From Lepidostoma basale (lineage: Eukaryota > Arthropoda > Insecta > Trichoptera > Lepidostomatidae): 64,000 nt of DNA. The position numbers and the translations under genes are program-made. Below the pieces are notes generated by a model. It did not search any database. It worked only from the letters and a program-made list of their open reading frames with translations, and was not told where the DNA came from. The DNA is taken from positions 1 to 64,000 of the forward strand of contig JAHDVF020000047.1 in NCBI GenBank assembly GCA_022606425.2, given 5' to 3'. Positions within the stretch are counted from its first letter, which is position 1; every line of letters begins with the position of its first letter. Of this stretch, positions 1 to 10,138 are shown one piece after another.

Positions 1-322
1 ACGTTTTCCTCTATTTCTAGCTTTGTTCACACCGTTTACATATACCTTCTTTACCATTCTGTCTTCACTCATTCTTTCCATGTGTCCAAACCATCTTAAT
101 GACCCTTTCATTATTTTGTTCATAACACATTCATTCGCACCACATTCACTTCTTATACTTGCATTTGACACTCTATCATATACAGTTTTGTCACACATTC
201 GTCTTAGAGATCTCATTTCTACTGCATTTATTCTACTTTCATACTTCTTTTGCCAGTTCCATGTTTCACTTCCATACATAAGGGTCGGCACAAGAACACC
301 ATTATGCACTGCCATCTTAGCT
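1..322 (-). mobile_element. Family A LINE fragment, 3' end cut by window edge
   Basis: Read on the minus strand it encodes the A motif series MAVHNG, LMYGSETWNWQKK, RSLRRMC, YDRVSN, GSLRWFGHMERM, VYVNGVN in one nearly open frame. These residues follow the RT domain in RTE-like ORFs. The 3' part (RRACMT...SAYPFGETA and the (TTAG)n tail) would lie before base 1. Position 322 is a 5' truncation point just upstream of the AKMAVHNG motif. Confidence 0.85.
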
Positions 323-424
323 ATATAATAATGTATTATTTCTAAACAAATATAAACACTAATTTCAGTACGTACCATTATCACTCTCTTTATAAAAAAT
401 ATTTTTTGATTAATAATTTTAAAT

Positions 425-545
425 TCCAAATTGAATGAAGATACATATTTCCAGAAGTTTCATTGTATTTTATAGGAATGACATGTTTTGATTGTTGAGG
501 CATTCAATCAAAACATGTCATTCCTATACAATAAATATCAAATTT
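425..545. repeat. H1 foldback module with hammerhead-like core
   Basis: Two 23-base arms (471-493 and 506-528) are perfect reverse complements around a 12-base loop. The arms contain GACATGTTTTG / CAAAACATGTC, a variant of the GACATGTTTCG signature seen in the other H1 copies at 12855, 51204, 56212 and 57533. Flanking 'ccagaagttt' matches the H1 flank. Confidence 0.7.
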
Positions 546-624
546 TTTACTTATTATATTTAGTTTTAAAAATGTCATACTAATAATATTCAAATCTAAG
601 TAATATTTGGATTTCAATGTATAT

Positions 625-890
625 CTTTATCAGCTTGTCTCCCTCCATCCCCACGCCATCCCACTCGGTGTATTGCCAGTGTTCTCCAGACCCTTCCCGC
701 TGTCCGCACAATATCTTCGCTCCACCTTGTAGGCTGTCTCTCGAGACTTCTTCGGCCCAACCTTGGCCTTCATTCAGTAAACTTCCGGCCTTGTCTTCCA
801 TCATCCCGTCGGCACAAATGCCGAGCCCATTGCCACTTCATCCTTGCAATGCGTATCCCTATGTCGGTGACTCTTCTAATCCTCATGTTC
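625..890 (-). mobile_element. Family C (RTE-like) LINE C-terminal fragment
   Basis: The minus strand translates to motifs RRVTDIGIRIARMKWQWARH, RRDDGRQGRK, RRSLERQPTRWSEDIVRTAG, the zinc-knuckle-less C-terminal tail typical of RTE-like endonuclease-reverse transcriptases. It is short, 5'-truncated and has stops. It abuts the J tail at 890. Confidence 0.75.
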
Positions 891-1462
891 AAATCAAATC
901 AAATCAGTTTATTTACTCAAAAGACATTACAAACTGCAAAATGTTAATTATTGAGTACAAGTAAGATATTATACACATACAACATAATACCAGGAACGCA
1001 TTAGTGATGGTTCGACATTAGGAAGACAAGATACTTTCCAAAGTCAAGAGTATTTGTCCCCTGAACGTACTTTTACTAACATGAAAGATGTTGATCTCCA
1101 AGGAGACCGCGTTCAGCAGACTATTTGCTCTTCCCACCGGTGTCATCAGAGACAGGTTGGTTCTGGCGGCCGGTGGGTTAAACAATCTGTGCTTTCGCTG
1201 TCGGAGATATCTATTGGGGATAAAAAGACCAGCATCCTCCAGTACGGCCGAGTTCTCGAAGTAGCCCCTAATTAATCTGAAGAAATGGGTTATTAGATGT
1301 CCATCTCTTCGAAGCTGTAGAGAATTGGTTCCGAGCATTCCCAAAAGAAATGCCGTGGGATAGAGCCACGAATAACTACCATACTCCCTCATGTAGAGAT
1401 ACCTCAGAAAAATTTTCTAAAATGTTGGGTATATGGTCTCTAAGCGAGATACCTTACATGGA
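890..1462 (-). mobile_element. Family J LINE 3' end with (TTTGA)n tail
   Basis: On the minus strand an open stretch (1392-1018) encodes QLRRDGHLITHFFRLIRGYF, LEDAGLFIPNRYLRQ, PAARTNLSLMTPVGRANSLL and VSKSTFRGQIL. This matches the region after the RT domain in Jockey/CR1-type LINEs. The 3' UTR runs to 907 and ends in a (TTTGA)n tail (890-906). The same 3' UTR recurs at 46612 and 61314, and the sense copy at 2700. The Jockey versus CR1 assignment is uncertain. Confidence 0.75.
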
Positions 1463-1504
1463 TCTTTCCATGGCCATTATATATAAATAGGCCGTGGAAA
1501 TATA

Positions 1505-1737
1505 CCGAATTGTAAATAATGGAAGACTGAGGAAAACGTGGCCCGATCAAATCAATCAAATGTTTAATGTCGACCATGTGAGAAGTCTCAGAAATCAAGG
1601 TGGGTACATGACACGAAGTATAAAGGTAGAGTAATCGAGAGAAGCATGCTAGGAAAGAATATTGTGGCAGTGTATCTTTCGGCCTACCTCTTCGGTGACA
1701 CAGCGTTATGGTTAGTCAGTAAGTTAGTTAGTTAGTT
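1505..1737 (+). mobile_element. Family A 3' end
   Basis: Contains degraded A motifs (aagactgaggaaaacgtgg, FNVDHVRSLRNQ) and ends with 'gttatggttag' and (TTAG)n at 1710-1735. Stops and indels make it non-coding. Another A copy starts about 25 bases downstream, so two A copies lie head to tail. Confidence 0.75.
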
Positions 1738-1759
1738 TGAATAATATTGAAATACACTT

Positions 1760-2254
1760 TGTTCACAATGGAGTTCTGGTCCCATTCCTAATGTATGGAA
1801 GCGAAGCATGGAACTGGCAGAAGAAGGATGCAAGCAGAATAAATACGATAGAGATGGGGTCCCTAAGATGTATGTGTGGTAGAACGATATATGACAGAAT
1901 CTCAAATTCTGATATAAGAAAGGAATGTAGAGCGGAAGAAGGTATTATGAACAAAATTATGAAAGGATCGCTGAGATGGTTCGGACATATGGAACGCATG
2001 GATGGAGAAAGAACGGTTAAGAAAGTATACGTTAATGATGTAAATGGAGTACGGAATCGAGCTCCTGAAGAAAACATGACATGACCAAATTAATCAAATT
2101 TTAAAGGTTGGTCATGTTAGAAGTCGGAGGAATCGACGTGCGTGTATAACTCGTTGCATGAATGTGGAGGAAGCTAGAGAGGTTGGTCAGGATAGAGTAG
2201 TGTGGCGTTCCATTCTCTCTGCCTACCCCTGCGGAGAAACGGCGTGATGGTTTG
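1760..2254 (+). mobile_element. Family A 3' end, subfamily 'CGETA'
   Basis: Open from about 1760 to 2084 (VHNGVLVPFLMYGSEAWNWQ, MCGRTIYDRISN, GSLRWFGHMERMDGERTVKK). It then frameshifts at the RGRPRKT position (about 2060). The other frame continues RACITRCMNVEEAREVGQDR to a TGA at 2246. The tail is GTTTGTTTGCTTG rather than clean (TTAG)n. Confidence 0.85.
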
Positions 2255-2699
2255 TTTGCTTGTTTACACTTTGTTCTGATACGACAGTTTTTAGAAACAA
2301 ACGAAACGATTTATTTATGCATGCTTATTACAAACAATGAATCTAAATTCACAGTGAGGGAGGAAGCAGAGGTTTGATAATAACAAATAATGTGATAAAG
2401 AGAAATTGTACATTCAGTGTTAAGTCTTCTTTGAATGGCGGTCAGGTAATAGGGTGGATATACTCGTACTATAACAATTTGCGATGAGATGGGAAGTTAG
2501 GGGGAGGAGGCGATAGCCTGTGTGCAGAATAGCTGATGAGAAGTCTGCTTACATTATCCCTCCAGACAAAGTAGTCGATGTGTCATCAACTTGCGTAATC
2601 CATAACGACCAGGGTTCTAGCGCCCGGTGAATTTGTTTGATTTACACGGTGTTTTGAAACTAATGCGGTTTCTAGAAAGCGTTTCACCTTCTTTTTCTA
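2255..2699. other. No gene recognised
   Basis: AT-rich then moderately mixed sequence. The stretch 2455-2640 has no motif I can place. The segment just before 2700 may be a divergent upstream part of the J copy. Confidence 0.4.
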
Positions 2700-2981
2700 A
2701 GGCTCTACAGCTGATATCTACAACCCATTTCTTTAGATTAATCAGGGGATATTTCGAAAACTCGGTCGTGCTGGAGGATGTTGGTATTTTTGTCCCAGAT
2801 AGATATCTTCGACAATAGCAGCAAATGCTGTTTTACCAACCAACCTGCCTCGGATGACATGAGTAGGAAGTATGATAAGTGGTTTTATATTGTACATATT
2901 ATATTATATTTTACCTGCACTCATTAGATGCCTTAAATATTTGTAATGTTTGTTGAGAATGCTGATTTGATTTGATTTGAT
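2700..2981 (+). mobile_element. Family J 3' end, sense
   Basis: Encodes THFFRLIRGYFENSVVLEDV and VPDRYLRQ then a stop where the minus-strand copy at 890-1462 continues RKHRLFNPPAARTN. The 3' UTR ends in three TTTGA units at 2965-2981. It confirms that the tail is the 3' end of J. Confidence 0.75.
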
Positions 2982-2999
2982 ATCGAGCCTTGTTCTCCA

Positions 3000-3558
3000 T
3001 CAGTACTTGCCTCCAAGCACTTCTGCCACCTGCTGTGGCCTTACAGACTTTTATTTGCAGAGAGTTCACTTATCTCGGTATGGTCATGACGGAAGGAAAC
3101 GATATGCACGCGGAGTTGGGACACAGAGTTCAAATAGACCTACGAGCTGCAGCCTCCTTGCAAACGTTTCTAAAGTCCAAGCTTCTATCCAGAAACACCA
3201 AGCTGCGTATTTATAACACCATCATCAAGTCAGTGGTGACATATGGTTCTGAGTCATGGACAATGACTCTAAAAGAACAACAAAGAATCTATTGGTTTGA
3301 GAAAAGAATACTTAGAATTGTCCTAGGACTTAGACCCGACGTAGCACCGGGAACTTGGAGGCATAGAACCAACCAAGAGATCCATACGATGACCCAGCAG
3401 CCCCTTATAAAGGGCACCGTGAGAACCGGTCGCCTAGCATGGATTGAGTACGTATGCGGTCCAAAGAGACCAGAGCAATCAAGACCCTGTACGCGTCTAG
3501 ACCGACTGGAGTAGAGCGCAGGATCGAGGAGCTTGAGTAAAACTCTTCAAAAGTATCC
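3000..3558 (+). mobile_element. Family E RTE-like RT fragment
   Basis: Frame 2990-3514 is open. It encodes REFTYLGMVMTEGNDMHAEL, SRNTKLRIYNTIIKSVVTYG and SESWTMTLKEQQRIYWFEKR, the region joining the RT palm to the C-terminal tail in RTE-clade ORFs. The YADD palm is not included. It is replaced abruptly by an A tip at 3561. Confidence 0.75.
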
Positions 3559-3560
3559 TT

Positions 3561-3667
3561 ATGTTGAGGAATCGAGAGAAATATGTCAGGAAAGAAAAGT
3601 GTGGCAGACCATTCTTTCTGCCTACCCCTTCGGGGAGACGGCGTGATGGTTAATTAGTTAGTTCGTT
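3561..3667 (+). mobile_element. Family A extreme 3' tip
   Basis: Only the last codons (CQERKVWQ..SAYPFGETA) and the tail GTGATGGTTAATTAGTTAG remain. This is an extremely short 5'-truncated insertion or a recombination scrap. Confidence 0.8.
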
Positions 3668-3964
3668 TATTATTAAGATGGTTTGGACATATGGAAAGAA
3701 TAAATGAAGAAAGGATGGTAAAAAAATATATATATTAACGATGTCAATGAAACCAAAAATAGAAGAAAACGTGGCACGATCAAATAAATCAAATATTGAA
3801 TGTCGGCCATGTGAGGAGTCAGAGAAATCGACGCGCGTGCATGACACGATGTATGAATTTTGAGGAATCGAGAGAAATATCTCAGGAAAGAAAAGTGCGG
3901 CAGTCCATTCTTTCTGCCTACCCCTTCGGGGAGACGGCGTGATGGTTAGTTAGTTAGTTAGTTA
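3668..3964 (+). mobile_element. Family A 3' end
   Basis: Begins at the RWFGHMERINEERMVKK motif and ends with AYPFGETA, TGA TGG and four TTAG units (3943-3960). It is shifted in frame near the A-run after ATGGTA and carries a stop in the MNFEESR region. Confidence 0.85.
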
Positions 3965-4234
3965 ATAAACTTTTGTTAAAATTTAAAAAAAAATCAATAT
4001 TAAATTTTTTTGTAAACATCCTGTGTTATATTAGGATTCACCTGGATATCGATATGTGAATCAAAGTGAAACGAATTAAATAGCTGCTTACTTATATCAG
4101 AAATCTATTTATAGAACGGAGTGCAAGTACGTGGGATATATGAATTTATAAAAAAATGCATACAGAGCAATACATTTCATATTTGATTGATAAGATCATG
4201 TCACGTTTTCCTCGATAATTCCGTTAACATTGTT

Positions 4235-4390
4235 TATATTTAAATAATCCATTGTTTTGGCCGAAACACTATGAAACATTAACATAATAAACTGTTAAAT
4301 TAAAAAAACTTTGTTTTATGTATCACAATTGTTTTTTTTATTTTACGCGACAGCTGGTTCGTCAACCTATATTATAAATAACCAAATTCC
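4235..4390 (-). repeat. H5 module, left arm of an inverted pair
   Basis: Starts with 'ataatccattgttttggc' and holds 'gtatcacaattg' and 'cgcgacagctggttcgtcaacc'. On the minus strand this gives GGTTGACGAACCAGCTGTCGCG, the 3' half of the hammerhead-like core. The reverse-complementary partner is at 4976-5062, so the pair encloses the X repeat and its SINE. Confidence 0.65.
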
Positions 4391-4469
4391 AGCTTATTCC
4401 TCATTAGTATACTCGTATAGTATGTAAAACCTTGCAAAAAAAATAAACCTTCAACTTTTGTCACATTAC

Positions 4470-4870
4470 TTATTAATGTAATCTACTTCCTTTTATTGTT
4501 TATCGTCTTTAATTTATTATGTTTCATCGTTTTTGACTCTTTATTATTATTATTATTATTTTGTTGAATCGCTCTTTACATCATGACAGCATGAGCCAAA
4601 TCGATGTAAAGGGTATTATAGCTATCATAGTGGTTCTCGTGACATGTGATAGGTGGCTAATCTATCGCCATTTCATTGTCACGTGAATTCTACAGCATAC
4701 CAAAGACAGTGTGACAATCACACTGCCCTCGCCGGGAATCGAACCCGGAAACTCACTCGGCCACGAAGGTCGTGTAATTATGTGTAATTGTTCTTTCTAA
4801 TTAATATGTTTATTAATATTATGATTATTTTACTACGATTATTACTTTATTTTCCACCTTTTATATTTTC
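4470..4870. repeat. X repeat interrupted by a SINE
   Basis: The segments flanking the SINE ('gtaatctacttcc' to 'cgtttttgactctt', then 'gtaattgttctttctaatta') match, in reverse, an uninterrupted copy at 52428-52542. The relation shows where the SINE inserted. Confidence 0.6.
4537..4774 (-). mobile_element. SINE-T copy with (ATT)n tail, internal deletion
   Basis: On the minus strand the head has box A (GGCCGAGTGA, 4753-4763) and box B GGTTCGATTCC (4745-4735). About 25 bases between them are missing compared with the copy at 22567. The body TGTCACACTGTCTTTGGTATG and 'gtagaattcacgtgacaat' follows. The tail is the long form ending in TTACATCGATTTGGCTCATG and (AAT)n. Confidence 0.85.
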
Positions 4871-4975
4871 TCCTATAAATAGTAACTAACCGTTCTTTTC
4901 ATCAAAATAATTAGGTACCTTACTCAACTCGAACAATTTCGAGATATCACGATAATTTGACATTTGATATATAAT

Positions 4976-5062
4976 TGTAACACCTGATGGTGTCAACATA
5001 GGTTGACGAAACAGCTGTCGCGTAAAATAAAAATACAATTGTGATACATAAAACTTTTTTTT
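4976..5062 (+). repeat. H5 module, right arm, hammerhead-like core
   Basis: Plus strand reads CTGATGGT, a hairpin GTCAAC-ATAG-GTTGAC, GAAA, then CAGCTGTC (4984-5020). The stem is perfect. The 'cgcgtaaaataaaaatacaattgtgat' continuation pairs with 4313-4368. Confidence 0.65.
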
Positions 5063-5078
5063 AAATTTAACCGTTTAT

Positions 5079-5340
5079 ATTTACTTTCTTTACCATTATG
5101 TATTTATTCATTCTCTCCGTGTGTTCAAACTATCTTAAATTGAATCCAGGCCCACAATCTAAATGAACAATTGGTCGTTTCGAATCCAATTACTGCATAC
5201 AATTTGTTTTTAGCAATTATATTGATTCTCATGACATGCGATAGGTGATCTTAATGATCCTTTCATTATTTGTTCATAACACTTTCATTTTAATTACATT
5301 GACTTCACATTTGACATTCTATCATATACAGATTTTTTAT
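5079..5340 (-). mobile_element. Family A scrap split by a SINE remnant
   Basis: Minus-strand A sequence (FGHMERM region at 5079-5137, then MNKIMKGSL region at 5250-5338) is interrupted by 5140-5249. The junction 'aaactatctta|..|ttaatgatcc' repeats TTAA, compatible with a short target duplication. Confidence 0.7.
5140..5249 (-). mobile_element. SINE-T 3' half with the second tail type
   Basis: Minus strand: 'tcacctatcgcatgtcatgagaat', then a tail reading ATTGTATGCAGTAATTGGATT and CGAAACGACC. This tail also ends the copy at 24872 but not those at 4537 and 22567. Head with Pol III boxes is missing. Confidence 0.7.
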
Positions 5341-5567
5341 AATGGTCGAGCCATAGAGGGCTCCCCCCGCTTACCCGAAGCTGTTATAGGGGCAGCGGAG
5401 CCTTTCGTGGACTCCCTCCACTTCAGTCATGCACTCCCTAAGCCAGCTAACCGTCCATGCGGGACTACGTTTAAAAAAATAATATATGTATATTTGCAAC
5501 CAAGGGGGAACCAGGCCACATTTAAGCTACGCTACTTAGACAGATATAGATATGCACACACAGATTT
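5341..5567 (+). repeat. U repeat, partial copy
   Basis: Shares CCGAAGCTGTTATAG, CCATGCGGGACTACGTT and 'aaccaggccacatttaagct' with the reverse-oriented U copy at 39439-39879. It is more GC-rich than the surroundings. Function and class unknown; it may be the 5' region of a LINE. Confidence 0.55.
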
Positions 5568-5890
5568 ACAACACATTCGTCTAAGAAGTCTACGAAGTCG
5601 TGGGAGACCGAGGAAACTTGGCATGACCAGATTAATCAAATTTTGAAGGTTGGCCAAGTTAGAAATCGGAAGAATCATCGTACGTGTATGACTCGCTGTA
5701 TGAATGTAGAGGAATCTAGAGACGTGTGTCAGGATCGAGAAGTGTGGCGGTCCATTCTTTCATGGTGGTTTGTTGTTGTCGTTTTGTCTAAGAAATATTT
5801 TTTTTCGTTCACAACACTTTCATTTGCACCGCATTCACTTCTTATATTTTTATTCGACACTATCATACAGGCGGTTTTCTGTGGGCTGTG
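5568..5890. mobile_element. Rearranged family A pieces
   Basis: A minus-strand bit (HIRLRSL region, 5568-5597) is joined directly to a plus-strand A bit (5598-5762, GRPRKLGMTRLIKF.. to WRSIL). A minus-strand bit follows (5805-5878). At least two inversions or template switches are needed. The A tail itself is absent. Confidence 0.65.
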
Positions 5891-5924
5891 AGCAAGTTCT
5901 CCTAGTAACCCTCCTCTTTTCTCA

Positions 5925-6215
5925 TCCAGGCATGGGACCGACAATGGCAGAGATGGCAACACGGTTATCCGCGAAATCTGCAAGGTGGAAGATGTCGTGA
6001 GAGTGGACAAACAACGCAGAAGAAACTAGAATGCGCGGGTGCAGAGGATGGATCCGTCCAGAATCCCACACGCTGTGGCGCATCAGATTCCTGCCAGCTA
6101 TGTCCCCCTGGAAGACCGCCAAAGAGATGGAGCGATAGTTGAGAGTCGACCTCCCAAGAGAAGCCAGCCTGATTACAAGAACGGACCAAAGGTCTAAAAA
6201 AAGAAGAAGACTTAT
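5925..6215 (+). mobile_element. Family F LINE C-terminal fragment with (AAG)n tail
   Basis: Encodes, across frames, ICKVEDVVR, RVQRMDPSRIP, PGRPPKRWSDS and ESTSQEKPA before the tail 'aaaaaaagaagaagac'. The order matches the C-terminal tail of F copies at 20030 and, on the other strand, 60480. Frame changes occur near 6000 and 6100. Confidence 0.7.
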
Positions 6216-6770
6216 CATTCAAAGATTTTTCTCACATTCGTCTAAGAGATCTTATTCCTACTACATTTATTCTACTTTCATCCTTCTTTTTCTGACTCTA
6301 TGCTTCACTTCCATACATAAGGGTCAGAACAAGAACACCATAAATAGAGTCGACCTCCCAAGAGAGGCCAGCCTGATTACAGGAACAGACCAAAGGTCTA
6401 AAAGAAGAAGAAGAAGAAGACTTATCATTCAAAGATTTTTCTCACATTCGTCTAAGAGATCTTATTCTTCTGCATTTATTATACTTTCATCCTTCTTTTG
6501 CTGACTCCATGCTTCACTTCCATACATAAGGGTCGGAACAAGAACACCATTAATAGAGTCGACCTCCCAAGAGAGGCCAGCATGATTACAGCAACATTGC
6601 AAAGATCTAAAAGAAGAAGAAGAAGACTTCATACACAGATTTTCCTCCTACTCTTCTAAGAGATCTTATTTCTACTACGAGTATATTTATTATACTTTCA
6701 TCCTTCTTTTGATGGTTTCATGATTCACTTCCATACATAAGGGTCGGTACAAGAAACCATAAATAATTGT
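6145..6770. repeat. Three-unit tandem array of a chimeric LINE piece
   Basis: Units start with GTCGACCTCCCAAGAG at 6145, 6349 and 6558, so periods are 204 and 209 bases. The last unit ends near 6770. Each unit has the end of F plus its (AAG)n tail, joined to an antisense A segment (CTAAGAGATCTTATT to 'cataagggtc.gaacaagaacacc'). Units differ by substitutions and by the length of the AAG run. Confidence 0.85.
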
Positions 6771-7904
6771 ATTGCGTGCATAAAAATCTATGGAAATTAA
6801 TTTACATTTTGATGAAGGTGCACATTAATCGCATTAATTAAGTCGTAACAATTTTTAAAATCAATAAATCATGGTTGTAACAAGCTTGCAGACTATTCGA
6901 CGCGCCCATTATACCTGCGTTCTCTTTGCCAATGCGAGCAATTACGGTGTGAACGAGATGGATGATTGCCAGTCGAGGTATTCCGCAACTGACGACAAAG
7001 CTAAACAAAAAGAGTTTGATCTGAACTGTTTGTACACAGATGAATAAATTAAAAAATCACACAGTCCAAATAAATCCCGACTAATTCTGCCAATTAGTGA
7101 GGAAAATCCGGAGCGTGTCGCCACATCTGTTTGAACTCTAACCAGAGCCGGATTATGTTATATTAAGGGAATGGCCTATTTTTATGACATCTGTGTATAA
7201 TCAAACATATCAAACATCTTCTAGAATATAGTTGCTTAACTTCTGAATGGGTCTCAAATGACTGACTGAAGTGTCACGATGGATCAAACATCAGTATTAC
7301 TTCGCAGGAAAACACTACTTTCCAGTGATCGCCAACATCAGAGAGACCTGCCACTGTGAGATTATTATTTTCTTCTGTCATTCATTTGAATCAAATTTAA
7401 AATTAAGAATGAATTTTTTTTTGAATCCATGGATTTCCAATTCCAGGATTCATTGTGATAGAACTTAACAATTGGTCACTAATCCAGGGGACATGGGTAC
7501 TAATATCATTGATACTAATTCTTTATCCCAACGTCCTTAATAAACGCAATGTTAGGGGACAAAATAGGCGTTTCGAGTTCTTGGCGCGATGCGACATCTC
7601 CAGTAATTAGGAAGATGTGGTGCTTGACAGGCTTAAATGGCGAGGTACCTGTTCTGGAACTGATGGTGCCATAGAAATAAATAAAAAACCTCAACAGTCT
7701 TCCCCCTTTCGTCAGCGGGACCAACAGAGACACAATCAAACTTGCAATGTTAGTGGAAGAACCTGTGACTCTAGAATTGGCATAATCTCACACAGAAGAT
7801 TGTATCGTTGATGAATAAAATGGAGGGCGAAGGGATTTTCAACTGTGGGGCCCAGCCAGCAACGATAACTATTAATAACTATAGTGTCCAATCCTCTCTG
7901 TTCT
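6771..7904. other. Mostly single-copy; small B tip at 7300-7350
   Basis: No gene recognised. Only 'cagtgatcgccaacatcag' at 7324 (VIANIRET, the B C-terminus) is a recognisable repeat. GC is moderate at 6880-7130 and 7540-7800, where short frames exist but show no known motif. Confidence 0.5.
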
Positions 7905-8040
7905 CCGAGTAGAGGCTTCCTCTAAACATCTCCTTAATCTGATTACAGTGTTGCCCAGGAGATCTGCTTATTCTTCTTTTATCTTGAATAATTCATGTGA
8001 TACAACTACTAACAGCTCTTTTCTGGCAATGTGACCAAAG
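7905..8040 (-). mobile_element. Family D LINE C-terminal scrap
   Basis: Minus strand resembles EYVSFFGHFTRR and the IKEM region of the copy at 47680-47890 ('gaccaaagaaactcaatactcgc' and 'cttaatctgattac' are shared). Highly decayed. Confidence 0.5.
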
Positions 8041-8094
8041 AAACTCAATACTCGCCAAGTGCATATATTTAATTATAATCACATAAAGTGCCGA

Positions 8095-8550
8095 AAGACT
8101 GTGAGTAACCCAAAGAGCTACATTAGCCTAAGAGACAGAGTCAGAAACGATACGATGAGAGAAATAACAAAGGTTACTAAAATCATCCACCGGGTGACTC
8201 TAAAATAGCAATGGGCTGGTCACCTAGCCAGAAATTCGGAGGAAAAATGGACAAAAAGACTGCCGATTTCGAGATCATGGACCCCAAAGAGAAGTGCAGC
8301 GCGACTTGAAAGATGACCTGAACCGACATGTCGGCAGATCTTGGATGCAGTCTGCAAGACACAAAGTGGCGTGGAAACAAATGGAGAAGACTTTTTTCCA
8401 GGAATGGACGGAATTAGGCTGAAGATATAACCGCTGAATGTATAATTAAATATTTGCAGTTGGCGATTTTTGAGTTTTTTTGGGCACATTGCCAGGAAAG
8501 AGCTGGGTATCCTGGAAATAATTATTGTCACAGGAAGTGTTCTAGGTAAA
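8095..8550 (+). mobile_element. Families C and D LINE fragments, sense
   Basis: 8095-8420 encodes C motifs SLRDRVRND, KVTKIIHRVTLK, QWAGHLARNSEEKW, DDLNRHVGRSWMQSARHKV and ends WSE-like. 8455-8550 encodes the D motif FEFFGHIARKELG and VTGSVLG. Both are frameshifted and end without a clear tail. Confidence 0.65.
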
Positions 8551-8581
8551 AACACTTTCGGTGATAATTATCTGGTGTAAA

Positions 8582-8822
8582 ATTCATTCATTCATTCATC
8601 CATTTCTCGGCGCTACATCCCGGTGTGGGACTTAGCCTCCTCCAAAACAGTCCTCCACTGACTTCTGTCTCTTACCATCTCTCTCCATTCCGCAACTCCT
8701 TCCATTTTCTACCAATCTTCTTCCACGCAATTCGCCCATCTTTTCCTCCGTCGGCCTCTTGGTCTCTTTTCTCGGGGCACCCATCTGGATATGATTTGTG
8801 GTGTTCTACCCTCTGGCATTCT
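8582..8822 (-). mobile_element. Family Z LINE C-terminus with (ATGA)n tail
   Basis: Minus strand encodes RMPEGRTPQIISRWVPREKR, RGRRRKRWANCVEEDW, EWREMVRDRSQWR and EEAKSHTG, then a stop and ATGAATGAATGAATG (8582-8600). The gene end and four-base tandem tail are typical of RTE-like elements. Confidence 0.75.
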
Positions 8823-8825
8823 TTC

Positions 8826-8900
8826 CACAAATCTGGTGTAGAATTCACGTGACAATAAAATGGCGATATAGTAGCTACCTAAATCTATTGGCCCCAAACA
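8826..8900 (+). mobile_element. SINE-T body remnant
   Basis: Holds 'tctggtgtagaattcacgtg' and 'acaataaaatggcgatatag', the central SINE-T segment. Neither Pol III boxes nor tail are present. Confidence 0.65.
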
Positions 8901-8914
8901 GTGTCAAATGCCGC

Positions 8915-9236
8915 TCTCTGAACTATGGCAGGCGAAAAGCTAATTAGAGAACAGGTCGCTAGACGCAAATGGCAGTGGATCGGTTACACTCTGAGACGGA
9001 ACCCAGCCTGCATCGCTCAGGGTGCACTAGACTGGTCCCCTATGGGGGCAAAGAGAAAGCGAGGCAGACCTAGAGCCACCTGGAAAAGAACCCTGTAGGA
9101 CGAGGTTAAGGCGGCAGGCCTCACTTGGGATGATGTTAGGCATCAGGCATGCGATAGAGTCGGGTGGAGAAGGTTCCTTGAGGCCCTATGCACCACGGAG
9201 GTGTGACAGGACAAAAAGAAGAAGAAGAAGAAGATT
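8915..9236 (+). mobile_element. Family G LINE C-terminus with (AAG)n tail
   Basis: Encodes RQVARRKWQWIGHTLRRNP, GALDWSPMGAKRKRGRPRAT and VGWRRFLEALCTTEV then TGA, followed by 'caggacaaaaagaagaagaa' (9208-9234). One in-frame stop interrupts it (WKRTL then TAG). The motif set is that of a widespread non-LTR C-terminal tail. Confidence 0.8.
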
Positions 9237-9605
9237 TGAACGGAAATTCCTGAAGCCGGCACTGCACCCGTAAAATTTCACGATCACTCTATTTATTCAT
9301 GCTGGATATCTCACGTGAAGCGGCAACTGGCAACATTTGCCAACTTCACGGGTTCACACGACGGCACCGCCGAACCAAGTCTGGTGATGTATGCATCCAC
9401 TGTGAGAATAACCTCAGCACCGCTCCACCTCGCCGCTCTGAAAGGACTCTTTCCCAAACACTCGCTAACAGATAAACAATAAACCTGCAATGGACTTGAA
9501 AACTTTAATTCAACATTCCGGTAAATATGTTTATTGCTAGAGTTCACATGAATTCGTGCTTTTGTAACGTCACGATCAAAAAAACTCTAAGATGTATGTC
9601 TTAAT
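9237..9605. other. Single-copy sequence, no gene recognised
   Basis: GC-richer block (9240-9500) with no similarity to other parts of the window. A 78-residue minus frame is present but shows no family motif, so I do not call it a gene. Confidence 0.45.
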
Positions 9606-9609
9606 TTTT

Positions 9610-10133
9610 AATAAACTAACTAACTAACTAACTAACCATCACGCCGTCTCTCCGAAGGGGTAGGCAGAAAGAATGGACTGCCACACTTTTTTTTCCTGAC
9701 ATATTTCTCTCGCTTCCTCAACATTCAGACATTGTGTCATGCACGCGCATCGATTTCTCTGACTCCTCACATGGCCGACATTCAATATTTGATTTATTTG
9801 ATCGTGCCACGTTTTCCTCGGTCTTCTTCTATTTTTGGTTCCATTTACATCATTAACGTATAATTTTTTTTATCATTCTTTCCATATGTCCAAACCATCT
9901 TAATGATCCTTTCATTATTTTGTTCATGACACTATCATTCGCACCGCATTCACTTCTTATATTTTCATTCGACACTCTATCATACACAGAGTATCCACAC
10001 ATTCGTCTAAGAGATCTCATTTCAACTGCATTTATTCTACTTTCATCCTTCTTTTGCCAGTTCCATGCTTCGCTTCCATACATAAGGGTCGGTAGAAGAA
10101 CACCATTGTGCACTGCCATTCTAGCTTTTTTGG
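9610..10133 (-). mobile_element. Family A 3' end, near-complete C-terminal region
   Basis: From AKMAVHNGVLLPTLMYGSEAW (10130) to SAYPFGETA and the tail (9610-9640, four TTAG units). One frameshift lies in the T-run at 9866-9873, between GHMERM and VKKLYVNDVN. Subfamily 'QERKVWQ'. An S element follows after a short H4 piece in the opposite direction. Confidence 0.88.
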
Positions 10134-10138
10134 AAAAC

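Noticed and set aside
23..328. Membrane-like protein on the plus strand (many hydrophobic residues)
   Set aside because: It is the antisense shadow of the A reverse-transcriptase tail; the same hydrophobic frame appears opposite every A copy.
9311..9547. 78-codon minus-strand frame in a GC-richer block
   Set aside because: No recognisable domain; the surrounding sequence shows no promoter or splice context.
9610..9645. TTAG repeats as telomeric DNA
   Set aside because: The insect telomere repeat is TTAGG; these are short TTAG tails directly after a retrotransposon stop codon.
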